Assembly: GCA_036852015.1 (NCBI GenBank)
Contig: JAANDG010000117.1
Span: forward strand, 62,001 to 126,000
DNA length: 64,000 nucleotides
Origin: Pelodera strongyloides
Lineage: Eukaryota > Nematoda > Chromadorea > Rhabditida > Rhabditidae
Direction of reading: 5' to 3'
The first letter of the stretch is position 1, and each line of letters starts with the position of its first letter. Under the pieces are notes generated by a model. The model had not been told where the DNA came from. It made no database searches and worked only from the letters and a program-made list of their open reading frames with translations. This document shows positions 11,901-22,219 of the stretch, one piece after another. The position numbers and the translations under genes were made by a program.

Positions 11901-14900
11901 TGGTTTTTAAACCGAAAATGCTCCAAATATATGTGGCTAGGGGGCTACGTGGTTTCTGGACCGGTATCTGTAGCCATATTTTTAATATAACTAATTTTAT
12001 ATCATGGTCACCTCATGACCAACCCAAGTATGTAAATTGGTCGGCGAAAATTCAGAAGAACCAGAAACTTTCAACATATGGTTTATTAACCGAAAATGCT
12101 CCAAATATATGTGGTTAGGGGGCTTCGTGGTTTCTGGACCGGTACCAATAGCCGTATTTTTAATATAACTAATTTTATGTAATGGTCACCTCATGACTAA
12201 CCCAAGTATGCAAATTGGTCGGCGAAAATTCAGAAGAACCAGAAACTTTCAACATATGGTTTATTAACCGAAAATGCCCCAAATATATGTGGCTAGGGGG
12301 CTACGTGGTTTCTGGACCGGTATCTATAGCCGTATTTTTAATATAACTAATTTTCTGTGACCAAAAAATGTTGCAAAATGATTTTTCGCGAAAAGTGTCG
12401 ATTTTTCGTCATTTGTATGCAAGCGGAGCGCTTGGCACCGTGCCACTTTCTGCTTTTCACCCACCGACCCACTGTGGCCAGTCATACCCAACTATATATC
12501 GCATTTGTCACGCCCCTCAGCGCTAATTGGGCAATATGCTCTATTGGGCGTGGCAATCGCGATATAGGCCAGACAGCGCGAATGGGCGTGACAACTGCGA
12601 TTGATTGTTGTGCATGACTGGCCATGGTAAATTGCTGAAAACTGCGCGAATAGTGCGACTGAAAATTGGAAAAAAATTCAGCCGACTATGTTTGACATGG
12701 AGAATCAGATGGAATCATCAAAAATAGGGGTCATTTGAAATGGGCCTGTCCCTTTAAAGCGAATTACCGGTCGGTTTTTGAAACACCTCGAGTACACCGG
12801 CACATAAATTAGATTAAAAAAATCGAGCTAAATTCGAGCAATTTAGCATAAATACGTAAGAATTCAGTTGTCCACGCTGCTTTCAAAAACCGGCCCGCTT
12901 TAAGACTAAATAATGGAAGATGCATTACTTTGCAGTAACGACATTATACAAGTTTCCAAGTTGGAAACAATTTCTTTCATACATTGATCATATCCAGACT
13001 CCATAGTTTGATACTGTCTCGGTTTAGGAGGCGGCTTTTCGCCGCGGACAGGAAAAAGCGACAGCCGGAATCCTTGAAAAGTTTGATGACGCCGATGTGG
13101 CTGTGACCTGGCGCAGTGCGGTATCTGCAAAATGAGGGACTTGACGAGTTTGGTCAGACGAAAGTTAATTTGTAGGTCTGATACAGTCACTTAAATTACT
13201 GTAGGCCATTTAAATCTAAATCACATTCCGCAGTATTACCGTTTTATTCTTTACACATAAGTTCCCTTTTTAATATGTTGGTGTCCTTACTGCACTGACA
13301 TCTCATAGGGTTCCTTTTTTGTTCATTTACAAAATTCACGTTTTTTGCCTCATTTTTTTGCCTCATCCATCGGACAATAAAGATTTATTATACAATGGCA
13401 TGCGGCACTCTATGCATTAGATGGAAAAAAATAGCGGGCCAGTTTTAGTCGTCAAAGCTAAAAATCGCAGGCTAATGTTTGCTGGCGCGAGCGAATTCTT
13501 AGTCTCTGAACCCGGAATTGGAAAAGCAGGCGAAGAGTTCATTAAGAAGCAATAGTCCTTCATATACGAGTAAAATGCAATTATGCCGTTACCTTTCTTT
13601 TTCATTCCAATTGTCACAACGCTTTTGCTCTGCTACTATTGCATCGTAGGTCCTAAAAGGAAACGAAGATTTACGCCATGCACGTTAGGCGCGATCGTTC
13701 GTCTTTTACTTTTTTGGAATTGCTTAGTTCAACGCGAAATTCTAATTTGTCGTTGAAGCGTTCCTTGAGCGCACGCACAGCTGCCAGGAATTTTCTCTGG
13801 ATTTGGTTGTCTATAAATCGCGCTTCTATACCCTGCCCGGATCGCGAATAATCACGTGCACGTTCACTAAACGTAATGGACGCGCACGTAGGTATTCAAT
13901 TTGGCTTATGTTTGTAGGCGAGCCACGCACACACTTCAAGTTCAAATTGCACTGCTAGCCAACCGCGGATAGGTGCGCGCTGAATAATTAGGCTAGTTAC
14001 AAGGCGAAGTTAGCGCAAATGCGTGCATCCAGCAAACTGTTTCCTTGCTGTACGCGCCTGAGGACTAGAGTTTGTTTATTGTAGGTTTATGTTTGTTTAG
14101 ATATGACCGTAACGCAAAGTTTTCGTATCAAAATCACGTATCATCAATACATAGGATATTTCAAAAATTGCCCGAATTTCATATTTTCCCAATAGTTTTG
14201 ATGCAAACTATTGTTTTCACTATTTCTTAGAATCATTTAAAGCGAAATACCGGACGGTTTTTGAAACGCATCGAGTACTCCCTGCTTTCCTATGCTTCAT
14301 ATGCAAATGAGCATAAATTTGAATAAAAAATAGACCCCAATAGACCCCTTTTAGCATAACTGCATAAGAATGCTGATATTTGAGATGCGTTTCAAAAACC
14401 GGCTGGTATTTCGCTTTAAAGAGCATAACGCCGCGAAAGAGAAGAGTGGATCATATAGATAACTAGAAGTAACTACAGTTTTAAGCAGTCAGCATTTCGC
14501 TGGTTTTTGAAACGTATAATGGACATTTGAATTATTATGCATTTATACAAAGTTACTCGAATTTAACTCGATTTTTTATTCTAATTTATATTCATTTGAG
14601 TAAGCTGCATAAGAATGCTGGTGTACTCGATGTGTTTCAAAAACCGACCGGCATTTCGCTTTAATGTTAATAAATTATATAAAGGAAGGAACAAACCTGA
14701 CTACTGAAAAATCGGGCGACTCCATTTCTGCGTCGCACAGTTGAATGTTAAGCGGATGTTCCTGTAAAAATATATTACAATCCAATCTACAAAGTACTCA
14801 TTGCAACGTGAACGCTACTTTGCTTACTTTGCTACTCTTAAAGTCGTAAGAGATGAGGCTAGCGAGAATTAAATGTGCGATTTCTTTCTTCTTTTCGATA

Positions 14901-16403
14901 GGATAGTATTTGCTCCCAGAAACATACATTATCCATCATCTATCGATAAGAAGAAAGAAATCATACACTTAGATCTCGTGAGCCTCATCCTTTAAAGCGA
15001 AATACTAGCGCCTTTGGAAAATTTGCATATGATAAGCAAATCCTATGTATCCTATGCTAATTTTGCGCGATCGTCCACGGCAATCGCGCAAAATTAGCAT
15101 AGGATACATAGGATTTGCTTATCATATGCAATTTTTCCAAAGGGGCTAGTATTTCGCTATAAACCTTAGTGTTAGTCACACACTGGATTTTATGTAATAG
15201 TTGCAGAAAAGGAAGTTACCCTCAAGCTCCGAAGCCATAACTTTTCGTTGCTGAGTATGCTGAAAAATAAAACATTTAGAAAATAAGAGAAAACGATAGA
15301 AGTAGGCTGTGCCGTGACTACTACGGTCTCAGGCGCGCAGCGCGCAAATGCGCAACCCCGACCGCGGAAAAGAAACGGATTTTTGACATGGGAAAGGTGG
15401 AGACGCAGAAAAGATGTTTCTCTGCGTGTCGAATTTTTCAATGCAGATTTGCAATATTTTCCCGCGGATGCGGGTACGCATTTGCGCGCTGCGCGACTGA
15501 GGACCAGAGTAGCTAGAAAAACGATTAACATGAGCGAACAACGTGGCGTTCATGTCTTATAGCAAATTTATTCCTTTTCTATTTCACCAGTTCGGCAGCC
15601 GACTTTCATCGCATAAATAAGACTGCGTACTCATATAAACTCCAAGAAAACAAAAAATTCCGGCAAAGTTTAATTAATGGTAGACAAACACGAAGTTGAA
15701 GGCGCACGAAACGTTGGCATTCTTACCTCCAACCGTTCACTTGAACTTATTTTACAGGTTCAATACGAACTTATTTTACAGGTTCAATGTTCAAAGCTAC
15801 GGCTTAAAGTAAAGGGACATGCCCATCAAACTAAAACTATATTTACGAAATTTCATAATATGCCTTTCTACCATATAAGGTCTTCGATGTATAAGAAAAG
15901 TTAATCGAAAACCTAGGTGTAATTTGGGGACGATCATACAATAATGCATTATGATTTTGCACAATATAACTGCATTTGGGTTCTTCTGTGGCCGGAATGC
16001 GCACAATTTATACCTATTAATTTCCAAATTACATTACCAACCCGGTCTACAAGTATGCTGAAAATTTACCGTATCTTTGAACTGCACGGTAATGTTTTTT
16101 TTTAATTTTTCATATTATATATGCAGGTTTTATGCGGAACTACGGTAGTATTGACAGAATCACACCGAATTTTTGGGATACTTGTAGACCCCAAACTATT
16201 GACTGACGATGATCTCAATACATAAAAAATGCCAAAAGCGTGCTATTATATTCAGAATAAACAGCTTACCTGTAGAATCTGCGGCATACCGGTAGTATGT
16301 TTTTTATGAGCAATTTTGGCTGTATATGTAAGAAAATCTTTTCAAGGATTTCGTTGGGAAGTCTACTAAAGGGACTTGCATCCCGGTCGTTCATAGGCTC
16401 CAT
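2973..16403 (-). CDS. F-box and WD40 repeat protein, FBXW9-like (10 exons)
   Basis: Predicted substrate-recognition subunit of an SCF ubiquitin ligase. Minus-strand exons: 16403-16270, 15259-15220, 14761-14697, 13124-12983, 6790-6641, 5871-5737, 5225-5169, 4443-4283, 4029-3885, 3137-2973; all phases join, giving 397 codons. The F-box is at residues 14-57: LPNEILEKIF, then VCRRFY and LWLRSL. WD40-type repeats follow, with SIKLWSL, NTIKLWDIG, VRLLDIRNG, LVMADIRKL and GSVTIWTN; the later ones lack the canonical Trp-Asp. F-box followed by degenerate WD repeats matches FBXW9 best, by inference only. An in-frame TAG within TTTTAG lies just upstream of ATG 16,403, and that TTTTAG could be a trans-splice acceptor. 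Intron 4 is 6,192 bp. The 57-nt exon 7 is the least certain. Confidence 0.82.
3268..3630. mobile_element. GC-rich inverted-repeat element, copy 1
   Basis: The termini GGTGAAACTCCGCGCACAAA and the inverse TTTGTGTGCGGAGTTTCACC enclose a GC-rich core of imperfect GTGCGCGGGATG-type tandem units. A second element with the same ends lies at about 29,030-29,375. It is in the last intron of the F-box gene. The long open frames across it reflect composition and are not genes. Confidence 0.7.
4545..4922. mobile_element. Palindromic TTAA element (GGGACAGGCCCA family), partial
   Basis: Two nested inverted repeats are visible: GCGAATCAGGTAAATCGTG against its complement near 4,670-4,695, and a long hairpin around CACCCCGAAGAACTTTTTCC at 4,760-4,825. 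The right end reads TTTGATGGGCCTGTCCCTTTAA, as in the element at 33,892-34,279. The left terminus is not clear. Confidence 0.6.
5568..5726. mobile_element. TTAA MITE, CCGGCCGG family
   Basis: Terminal inverted repeats of the GCGAAATACCGGCCGG type flank an AT-rich core with ATGCAAATGAACATAAAT. The left end is decayed and the right end reads CGGCCGGCATTTCGCTTAA. It stops 10 bp from the splice donor of F-box exon 6. Confidence 0.75.
6148..6291. mobile_element. Inverted-repeat element, GAGGCCGTATTCACCAACAC family
   Basis: The ends GAGGCCGTATTCACCAACAC and its complement GTGTTGGTGAATACGGCCTC form nearly perfect inverted repeats of about 35 bp that include GGGAGCCCTCC. Related copies lie at about 23,933-24,054 and, more diverged, at 45,265-45,412. 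All three sit in introns. Confidence 0.8.
6803..6975. mobile_element. TTAA MITE, CCGGCCGG family
   Basis: The left end ACCGGCCGGTTTTTGAAACG and right end AAACCGGCCGGTATTTCGCT are inverted. The core holds CATTTGCATATG. The element lies 12 bp upstream of the acceptor of F-box exon 5 as read on the minus strand. Confidence 0.8.
7005..7150 (+). repeat. Dispersed repeat, copy 2 of 3
   Basis: Same block as at 834-975, with TGTCATCTGGAACTCGTCGC and GAACATGTCATAAGCAAA. It directly follows the MITE at 6,803-6,975 within F-box intron 4. Confidence 0.6.
7546..8487. mobile_element. Inverted-repeat TTAA element of about 940 bp
   Basis: The left arm starts TTAAAGGGAAAGGCTCACGA. The right arm ends in its decayed complement TCGTGAGTCTCTCCCTTCAA. 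Both arms carry the complementary landmarks CAGTTCGGCCAGGTACCG and GCACAGAATGTTCGGAATTC, over roughly 170 bp. A partial CCGGCCGG-family MITE (right half, about 8,160-8,277) is nested inside. The right end meets the next element at a shared TTCAA. Confidence 0.65.
10040..10415. repeat. GC-rich tandem repeat block inside the foldback element
   Basis: The block holds about four 23-bp units of the form CCAACCGCGCAGGGGGCCCC near 10,170-10,255, then diverged CGCGTAGGGGGGC units. The ends GGGTGCGCAGCGCACC and GGGTGCGCTGCGCGGCTGG are roughly inverted. Long open frames on both strands are products of composition. Confidence 0.65.
11230..12360. repeat. 178-bp satellite, six copies
   Basis: The landmark ACCAGAAACTTTCAACATAT recurs at 11,350, 11,527, 11,704, 11,882, 12,060 and 12,238, a period of 177-178 bp. 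Each unit also contains AAATTGGTCGGCGAA and GGGGGCTTCGTGGTTTCTGG. Diverged copies in reverse orientation lie at about 8,760-9,340. Adjacent copies are nearly identical, so the array was recently homogenised. Confidence 0.9.
12754..12900. mobile_element. TTAA MITE, CCGGCCGG family
   Basis: The left end CTTTAAAGCGAATTACCGGT shares its TTAA with the right end of the foldback element. The right end is a decayed CAAAAACCGGCCCGCTTTAA. It lies in F-box intron 4, about 80 bp from the exon 4 donor. Confidence 0.75.
14236..14420. mobile_element. TTAA MITE, CCGGCCGG family
   Basis: The left end TTTAAAGCGAAATACCGGAC and right end GGCTGGTATTTCGCTTTAAA are inverted. The core contains TATGCAAATGAGCATAAAT. 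It lies in intron 3 of the F-box gene. Confidence 0.8.
14485..14664. mobile_element. TTAA MITE, CCGGCCGG family, left end decayed
   Basis: The right end CCGACCGGCATTTCGCTTTA is intact; the left end keeps GGTTTTTGAAACG. It ends about 33 bp from the donor of F-box exon 3, in the same intron as the copy at 14,236. Confidence 0.7.
14993..15164. mobile_element. Near-perfect palindromic MITE, CATATGATAAGCAAATCC family
   Basis: The element is almost wholly palindromic. GCATATGATAAGCAAATCCT through GCTAATTTTGCGCGAT on the left is mirrored on the right, with only about 15 bp between the arms. The ends read TTTAAAGCGAAATACTAG and CTAGTATTTCGCTATAAA. A full copy lies at 24,774-24,945 and a left half at 23,297-23,390. 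It is in F-box intron 2. Confidence 0.85.
15308..15515. mobile_element. GC-ended inverted-repeat element
   Basis: The left end is CTACTACGGTCTCAGGCGCG and the right end CGCGACTGAGGACCAGAGTA. Both flank CGCAGCGCGCAAATGCG or its complement, and the core contains TTTCAATGCAGATTTGC. A right-half copy lies at about 43,830-43,933. It lies between F-box exons 1 and 2. Confidence 0.7.
16040..16197. mobile_element. Short dispersed element ending near AATTTTTGGGATACTTG
   Basis: Shares GACAGAATCACACCGAAT and the flanking TTTTTCATATTAT core with a copy at about 45,637-45,771 in an intron of the minus-strand EB gene. A short right-end piece lies at about 23,162-23,205. The ends are inverted (CTACAAGTAT and ATACTTGTAG). 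Confidence 0.6.
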
Positions 16404-16612
16404 GTTCAGGCCCTAAAAATGTGGTACTTATTTATTGGGGTTGGGTGAAGTTATTAGCTGACGCAAAAGGTGGAGAGTAACGAATCCTCTGACAATGGAG
16501 GCAACAATTTTTTGTTCTCGACTTTCATTACACAAAATGTGTGGCTATAAAGTTGAGGGGGAAAGTATTCGAGACCGAAGTAATACTATGGTGTTCCGAA
16601 GTAACTTTAGTC

Positions 16613-17729
16613 ATGCCGAAAATAACGCCGCAGCATTCGGGGGATGCTTCCCTAAAAAAAACTCGCGCACAGTTGCGGGAAACACCCAAAACGGTGCGTA
16701 AACAGAGCGAAAGTCGCCTGACGTGCAAAGGTAAGCAGCGATATGAACATTTAGGGATTTAGGTACTTTTTTCTACACAGCGCATAGACCACTCGACCAC
16801 ACAATACACGTGAGGTCGGTTGGTGTGCACAAAAATGTTGGTACAAAATGGTGCGGCCCCTCTCCCCGTTCTCAGGGTGTGGTTATACGGTGAATGTGGG
16901 GGCACAGTACTGCAGATGTCAGCGGTGACTAATAGAGGTCCTCGGGTAACTTATGTTTCAGATTGCAGATGCGCGTAGCACAGCCATTTAACCGGGGCTA
17001 GTGATTAGGTAACGGTCGGTTTTTGAACGATATCGTGTAAACCAGAATTATTATCTGAATTATGCAAAAGAACATAAATTAGAATAAAAAACGAGCTAAC
17101 TTCGAGCAAATTGGCGTAAAAGTGTATGAATTCAGTTGTCCACGATGCGCTTCACGACACCGCTTTGGGGTTGTTCGTCATAGCACTTTAAAGGGCATAT
17201 GTAGGCCCTTTTTGAAGTTAAGCTGTGTTTGCAGCATGTATGTTTTCCATAAAGGAAACAACAACAAAAGTTATCAAAAGTTGGTCAGATAAAAGAAAAT
17301 GAACTACTTCGCCCTTTCCATAGAAACGCGTTGATTGAGCCTGAGACATATTTTTGGGGGCAATGGAATTTTTTTTAAATATGCACGTGTATACGTGTAT
17401 AGACTCAGAGACAATTTGCATGAAAATTCGAATATTCGAATTTACATATTCATCTGCCTATTTAAATTCACGCCTTTCGCGTATGTTTTGCACATTTTGA
17501 GTGCCTACATGTTATGGTTGCTTTAAAAAGTTCTCTTTCACATAAAACATTGTTTTCCACAGCACATCTTTCGAGCTGTTCATTTGCAGAAATTACAAAT
17601 GAGTCATCGATGAAAATAAAGACTGTCAAACATCAAGCTTTGTCACCACCGAGTGCTAACATATGCAAACCCGCGTTCAAAATCCGTCCGCTATTTTGCT
17701 TTAAATTTGCTTACATTCAGCTACGGTAG
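16613..17729 (+). CDS. Candidate small basic protein, two exons (uncertain)
   Basis: Exon 16613-16730 opens at ATG just after ACTTTAG and ends AAAG before GTAAGC. Exon 17590-17729 follows TTTGCAG in matching phase and stops at TAG, giving 85 residues. The first exon is rich in Lys and Arg (KKTRAQLRETPKTVRKQ). The end of exon 2 runs into a remnant that looks like the right end of the CCGGCCGG MITE (AAAATCCGTCCGC), so the last 20 or so residues may be transposon-derived and the true donor may come earlier. No family recognised. It would be divergent from the F-box gene, with 209 bp between the two start codons. Confidence 0.3.
17000..17160. mobile_element. Decayed TTAA MITE, CCGGCCGG family
   Basis: Keeps ACGGTCGGTTTTTGAACG on the left, a core with TATGCAAAAGAACATAAAT, and a damaged right end near CACGATGCGCTTCACG. 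It lies in the intron of the two-exon candidate. Confidence 0.5.
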
Positions 17730-18195
17730 TGAGCGCCAGGAGTTGTACCCCCACGTTCTGTACCCCCAGGCCTATCAGACCCCCAGGTACCCCCAGGCCT
17801 ATCAGAAACATCACATCGCAACAAAAGCCGAATTTCCGTTATGAAATTTATCGAACGTTCCGATCGCCTCTTCCCAAATATGGAACTTGCCCATATACAA
17901 ATAAAGCTTTGGCGTATCCACACTGTTTGCTCATATGTTAATTGGTGAGAGACTGTGAATCTCTGCGAGACGGTGAGAAAAATACACTGTGAATAGTGCT
18001 ATCCTCTAGGAATTATAGATGAGAGAGGCCAAAGAGTCAGAGTAATACCAGGGTTTTTTTGTTTGAAATAATAATTTGGGAGAAATTTGGGGTCGGCACA
18101 TTTTCGTACATCGCACGCGGTTCTGAATTCGGCTCCTGGTTTATTAAATTCGATTTTTGAACATTTATTCAAAGTTGGAGCTTTTCGAGGCCAGA

Positions 18196-21100
18196 ATGAG
18201 GCCGTGCTCATGGATATTATTGATTTTATCGATTGTTGAAAGTAAGTTATTGATTTTTTGGAGCGTGCAATATGTAGGCGAAGTAGTTTCGATTGACCAG
18301 CATGCAATCGATTTGCCAAGTGATAAGGGTCCAGGTATCGTATCGGTATTTCTATAAGTTCTATAAATCGCTTCTTTTGACTTACGGTCTTCTGTACGTC
18401 TTCTTGTATCTGTAACTCACGTTAGTGAATGATTGAGTTTACGATCAGATGACTCTAGGTACCAAATTGTCGTTAAAGCGAAACACTGGCCAGTTTTTGA
18501 AACGCATCGAGTACACCAGCATTCCTATGCAGCCTATGCAAATTAACATAAATTACATAGAATAAAAAATCGAGCTAAATCCGAGCAAATTAGCATAAAT
18601 ACGCAAGTGCGTTTCAAAAACCGGCCGGTGTTTCGCTTTAAAGTTTTACAATTTTTTTCTTCCAGCTATGATAGTTCACAATGGAGCTTGCTTCTATAAT
18701 ACCTTGTGGTATTCATTGCGACTATGCGATTTTCTTAGCAATAATACCATATAGCTTTCATAAAGAAACGATTTACAACGAATAGAAAAGCATTGTTAGG
18801 ATAACTTTTTATGTGACGGCGCTAATGCACTTTCGCTGACCCACTACGCCGGTAGGACTTGAGCCATGACCACGGTGGTGCCGCACACTTCGCTGTTGAG
18901 CCAGTGTAGTGCTACTTGTGCGCGAACGTATGTCCCATTTGCGTTTACGCGGATTCTCATACAAATGCACCTACGACCAACTCTGTGATTTTCCGCGTAG
19001 ACCGCCTCGCCCACACCGAGTCCACTTTGGTTTTTCACCCAAATTTTCATCCAAAAAATGCTACAGAACTCGTTTTAGGCATCATCGGATCAATCGCAAT
19101 ATTTCATGATTGATTTAATCCGTTCACATTATTGTTTGTCTCGTCGTTTATAAATCTCACTGTGAGTTTAGCTGTATTTGGACAAGCACAATGCCCGGCG
19201 GGCCTGTCGCTTCTCATGACTGGGAATACGTACACGACGTGTAATCCTCAGGTAAGGCGTAAGGCGTAAGGCTTTAGAAATTTAAGTCTGGTATTTATTA
19301 TGGGCTAATTTTGCTTTAGAAAGCTATGAACATAGTTTAGTTATAGCCGACTCACGCTATATACAGTACTCGAACATAAACATATCGATTCAGGACTCAA
19401 CTTCGTGCAGCACCAAGCGCCCGGGCTACTTTTGCCAGTTCTCCTCATCGGGAAACGTGTTTGTATGTTGCGGAGCGCAAGCCAACCGTATGTTATGTTA
19501 CTACATTTAAGCAAAAAGGTTTGGGACGGCCCCCGTCCCTTTAAAGCGAAATATCAGCCGGTTTTTGAAACGCATCGTGGACAACTAAATTCTTACGTAT
19601 TTCGTAAAAGTTTAGTAAAGTATTTAGCTCGATTTTTTATTCTAGTTTAGACTCGTTTGCATATGATGCGTTTCAAAAACCGGCCGGTATTTCACTTTAA
19701 AGACAAACACAACTTAATTTTAGAATGCGGTGCCAATTCCCCGCAACTCAACTCTCAAGGGGCTCCGCTGACATGTTCTACTTCAATGGGATGCGGACTC
19801 GGATTTACGTGCACCTCCGGAATGTGCTGTGCCAGTCAAACAACGGGTACGTTGATGTTGCGGTAGCGGGTAGCATCCCTGTTCCAAAGCACAGTTCAAT
19901 TTCTTGATTATACTTGACATTACTTGACATTACTTGACATTACTTGACATTACTTGACATTACTTGACATTACTTGACATTACTTGACATTACTTGACAT
20001 TACTTGACATTACTTGACATTACTTGACATTGCCTACGCTTTTCTTGAGCAGTAGATCTTGTCGCAACAACAACGTGTGTCAACCCGTCAAATCAAGAAC
20101 CGGTGCCTATACTGATGTTTAGTGTGTACATTTTGTCGGTGCTTATGCATCTTGTTCATCCAATAGTGAATAAACCTATGGGTTTTAATTCTTCATCTTA
20201 TTTAGGAACAGTCACTATTTTCGGGCAATGCGCGGCTACCTTCGAGTGCGCCGGTAGGTTGAGGGAGGAGTGAGGGAAGGCAGACAACGAGAGAGAGGGA
20301 GATAGAGACGGAATCCATAATGGGATAGAATCAGAAAAAAAAGAGGAAGACGGAGAGACAAAATTAACAATGAGAGGTACAGTATTCAAGTCAAGCAAAC
20401 TACAGTATTTTCTCCATTCAAGGAGGCGCAACGTGCATGAACAATCAATGTACGTGTCCAACTGGTACTACGAATAGTGGAGGAACTTGCCAGTCTCAGG
20501 GATCAGGATGTCCTACAAATCAGGTAGTTTCTTTGTTGGGATTGGTATGATGAGGGCTGATTAGCATATGGCCTAGTGCTAAACTGCTAAACATTCAGTA
20601 ACACAGCGGGCCTCGAATCACAGATAGACCTAGACCCTAGACTTAAACCTGGGAATACACCTAGACTCAAACTCATTTTTAGCCCTCCTTACCATCAAGT
20701 GGAAAGCTAAATCAACCTCAATATTTGTCTGCGCATGGTTTTCTTTCCGATGAAGTTAAAAAAAAACATGTTTGATCGATATTGCACAATATTTCCATTT
20801 ATTTGGTTTGTGTAGTTCTGTGGCAACTATTTTTTGTTCGCGTTCTGGGGGACTCGGTTTCTGAGGACACAGAACCCCGGTGTGCAAACATTGAGCAATA
20901 TTATGTAGACAATATTATGTAGAACAGTTTATGATTTGGATTTGGAAGTAAAAAGTTATGTAAACGACGGTTTCACGATGTTGTTTTGTGATTCTTTTCC
21001 TTGTGCTTCTACGCAATTAATAGCACTTACACATGAAAACGAAACAATTGCCGAAACCACAGAAAAACCGTCGATGGCCCGTCACCAAATGGTTATACCG

Positions 21101-22178
21101 AAAAAATAATCGTCTCGTGATTGGCTCATGACCATGACTGGTTGTGACCATTTGGTGACCAGATGATGACGATTTTCGATGACACTTGGTTACCACATGG
21201 TCACGAAGAGGTCACCAAATGGGCTGGCCCGCAAAAAAAGCCAGTGAACCATCACGAAATGGGCTCAACCATTTCCTATGAATATTTTGTTTATTGTTAA
21301 GTGCTGGGAAGAAGCATCTATAAGCTAGCAGCTTCTGATATGTGTGCATGACGTGAAACATGACCAATTTTACCACAGAAAGTTTCCAAAATTCATTTAT
21401 TTTCTGCTCCAAATAGGGGTAATGAAAATTAGCGATGAGTAAAATATTCATACCAGGTCCTGATCAACGGATACTGTTACAACATCGTACAGCCCGGAGG
21501 TCAGTGCTCGATGAGTCAACAATGTGCGAATAATGGACAATGTTTGAATTCAATTTGTCAAGCCGGAAGCCAGTGCCCTACGAATCAGGTTAACAGATAT
21601 GACTTTTTGTCGAAATTGATAGTGCATCATTTACAATACATTTAACCCAAAATTCTAGAAAAATTGTTGAGGAATGGTGCGCTAAAACAAATTGTGATTT
21701 GTGGAGAGAAGCTTTTGCGGCAATACTAATGGGTTTAGGGTTGCGCCTACCTATCGCAGGATGTTTTACTTCGCTAGGTCATCGCCGCGTCACACTGAGC
21801 GGACGCGGCGATGTTCTGGCGATGATGCTAGCTCGGTGTCGTTCACATCTTGAATAACAGCTAAATGCTGAACATAATTCTCCTTAACTAGCAATAAGTT
21901 TCCAAAATTTCGCAACATTCAGTCATCCTATATTCATTTTCAGATTCTGATCAACGGATACTGTTACAATATTGTCCAACCTGGAGGTCAGTGCTCGATG
22001 AATCAACAATGTGCGAATAATGGACAATGTTTGAATTCAATTTGTCAATTTGGAAGCGGAAGCCAATGCTCTGCCAACCAGGTACTGTTGTAAATGTTTA
22101 GTGGTTCAATGAGTAGTACTGTACTGTACTCTGCACAACTGTCTCTCAGTTTATCTCACTCTAACTCTTTCTCTCTAA

Positions 22179-22219
<41 letters not shown>

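Larger units (their letters stand above)
8482..12759. mobile_element. Foldback element of about 4.3 kb with satellite-bearing arms
   Basis: The right end reads GGGCCTGTCCCTTTAA and the left end is its decayed complement. Long inverted arms share GATTCCATCTGATTCTCCAT, the ACAGTGGGTCGG region, and a block of about 270 bp around ACTGTAGCATGTCATCTGTC and TCGCCGCAGGCGGC. Copies of a 178-bp satellite lie in both arms, three decayed copies in the left and six well-kept ones in the right. A GC-rich insert lies at about 10,040-10,415. I found no transposase frame. It fills most of F-box intron 4. Confidence 0.7.
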
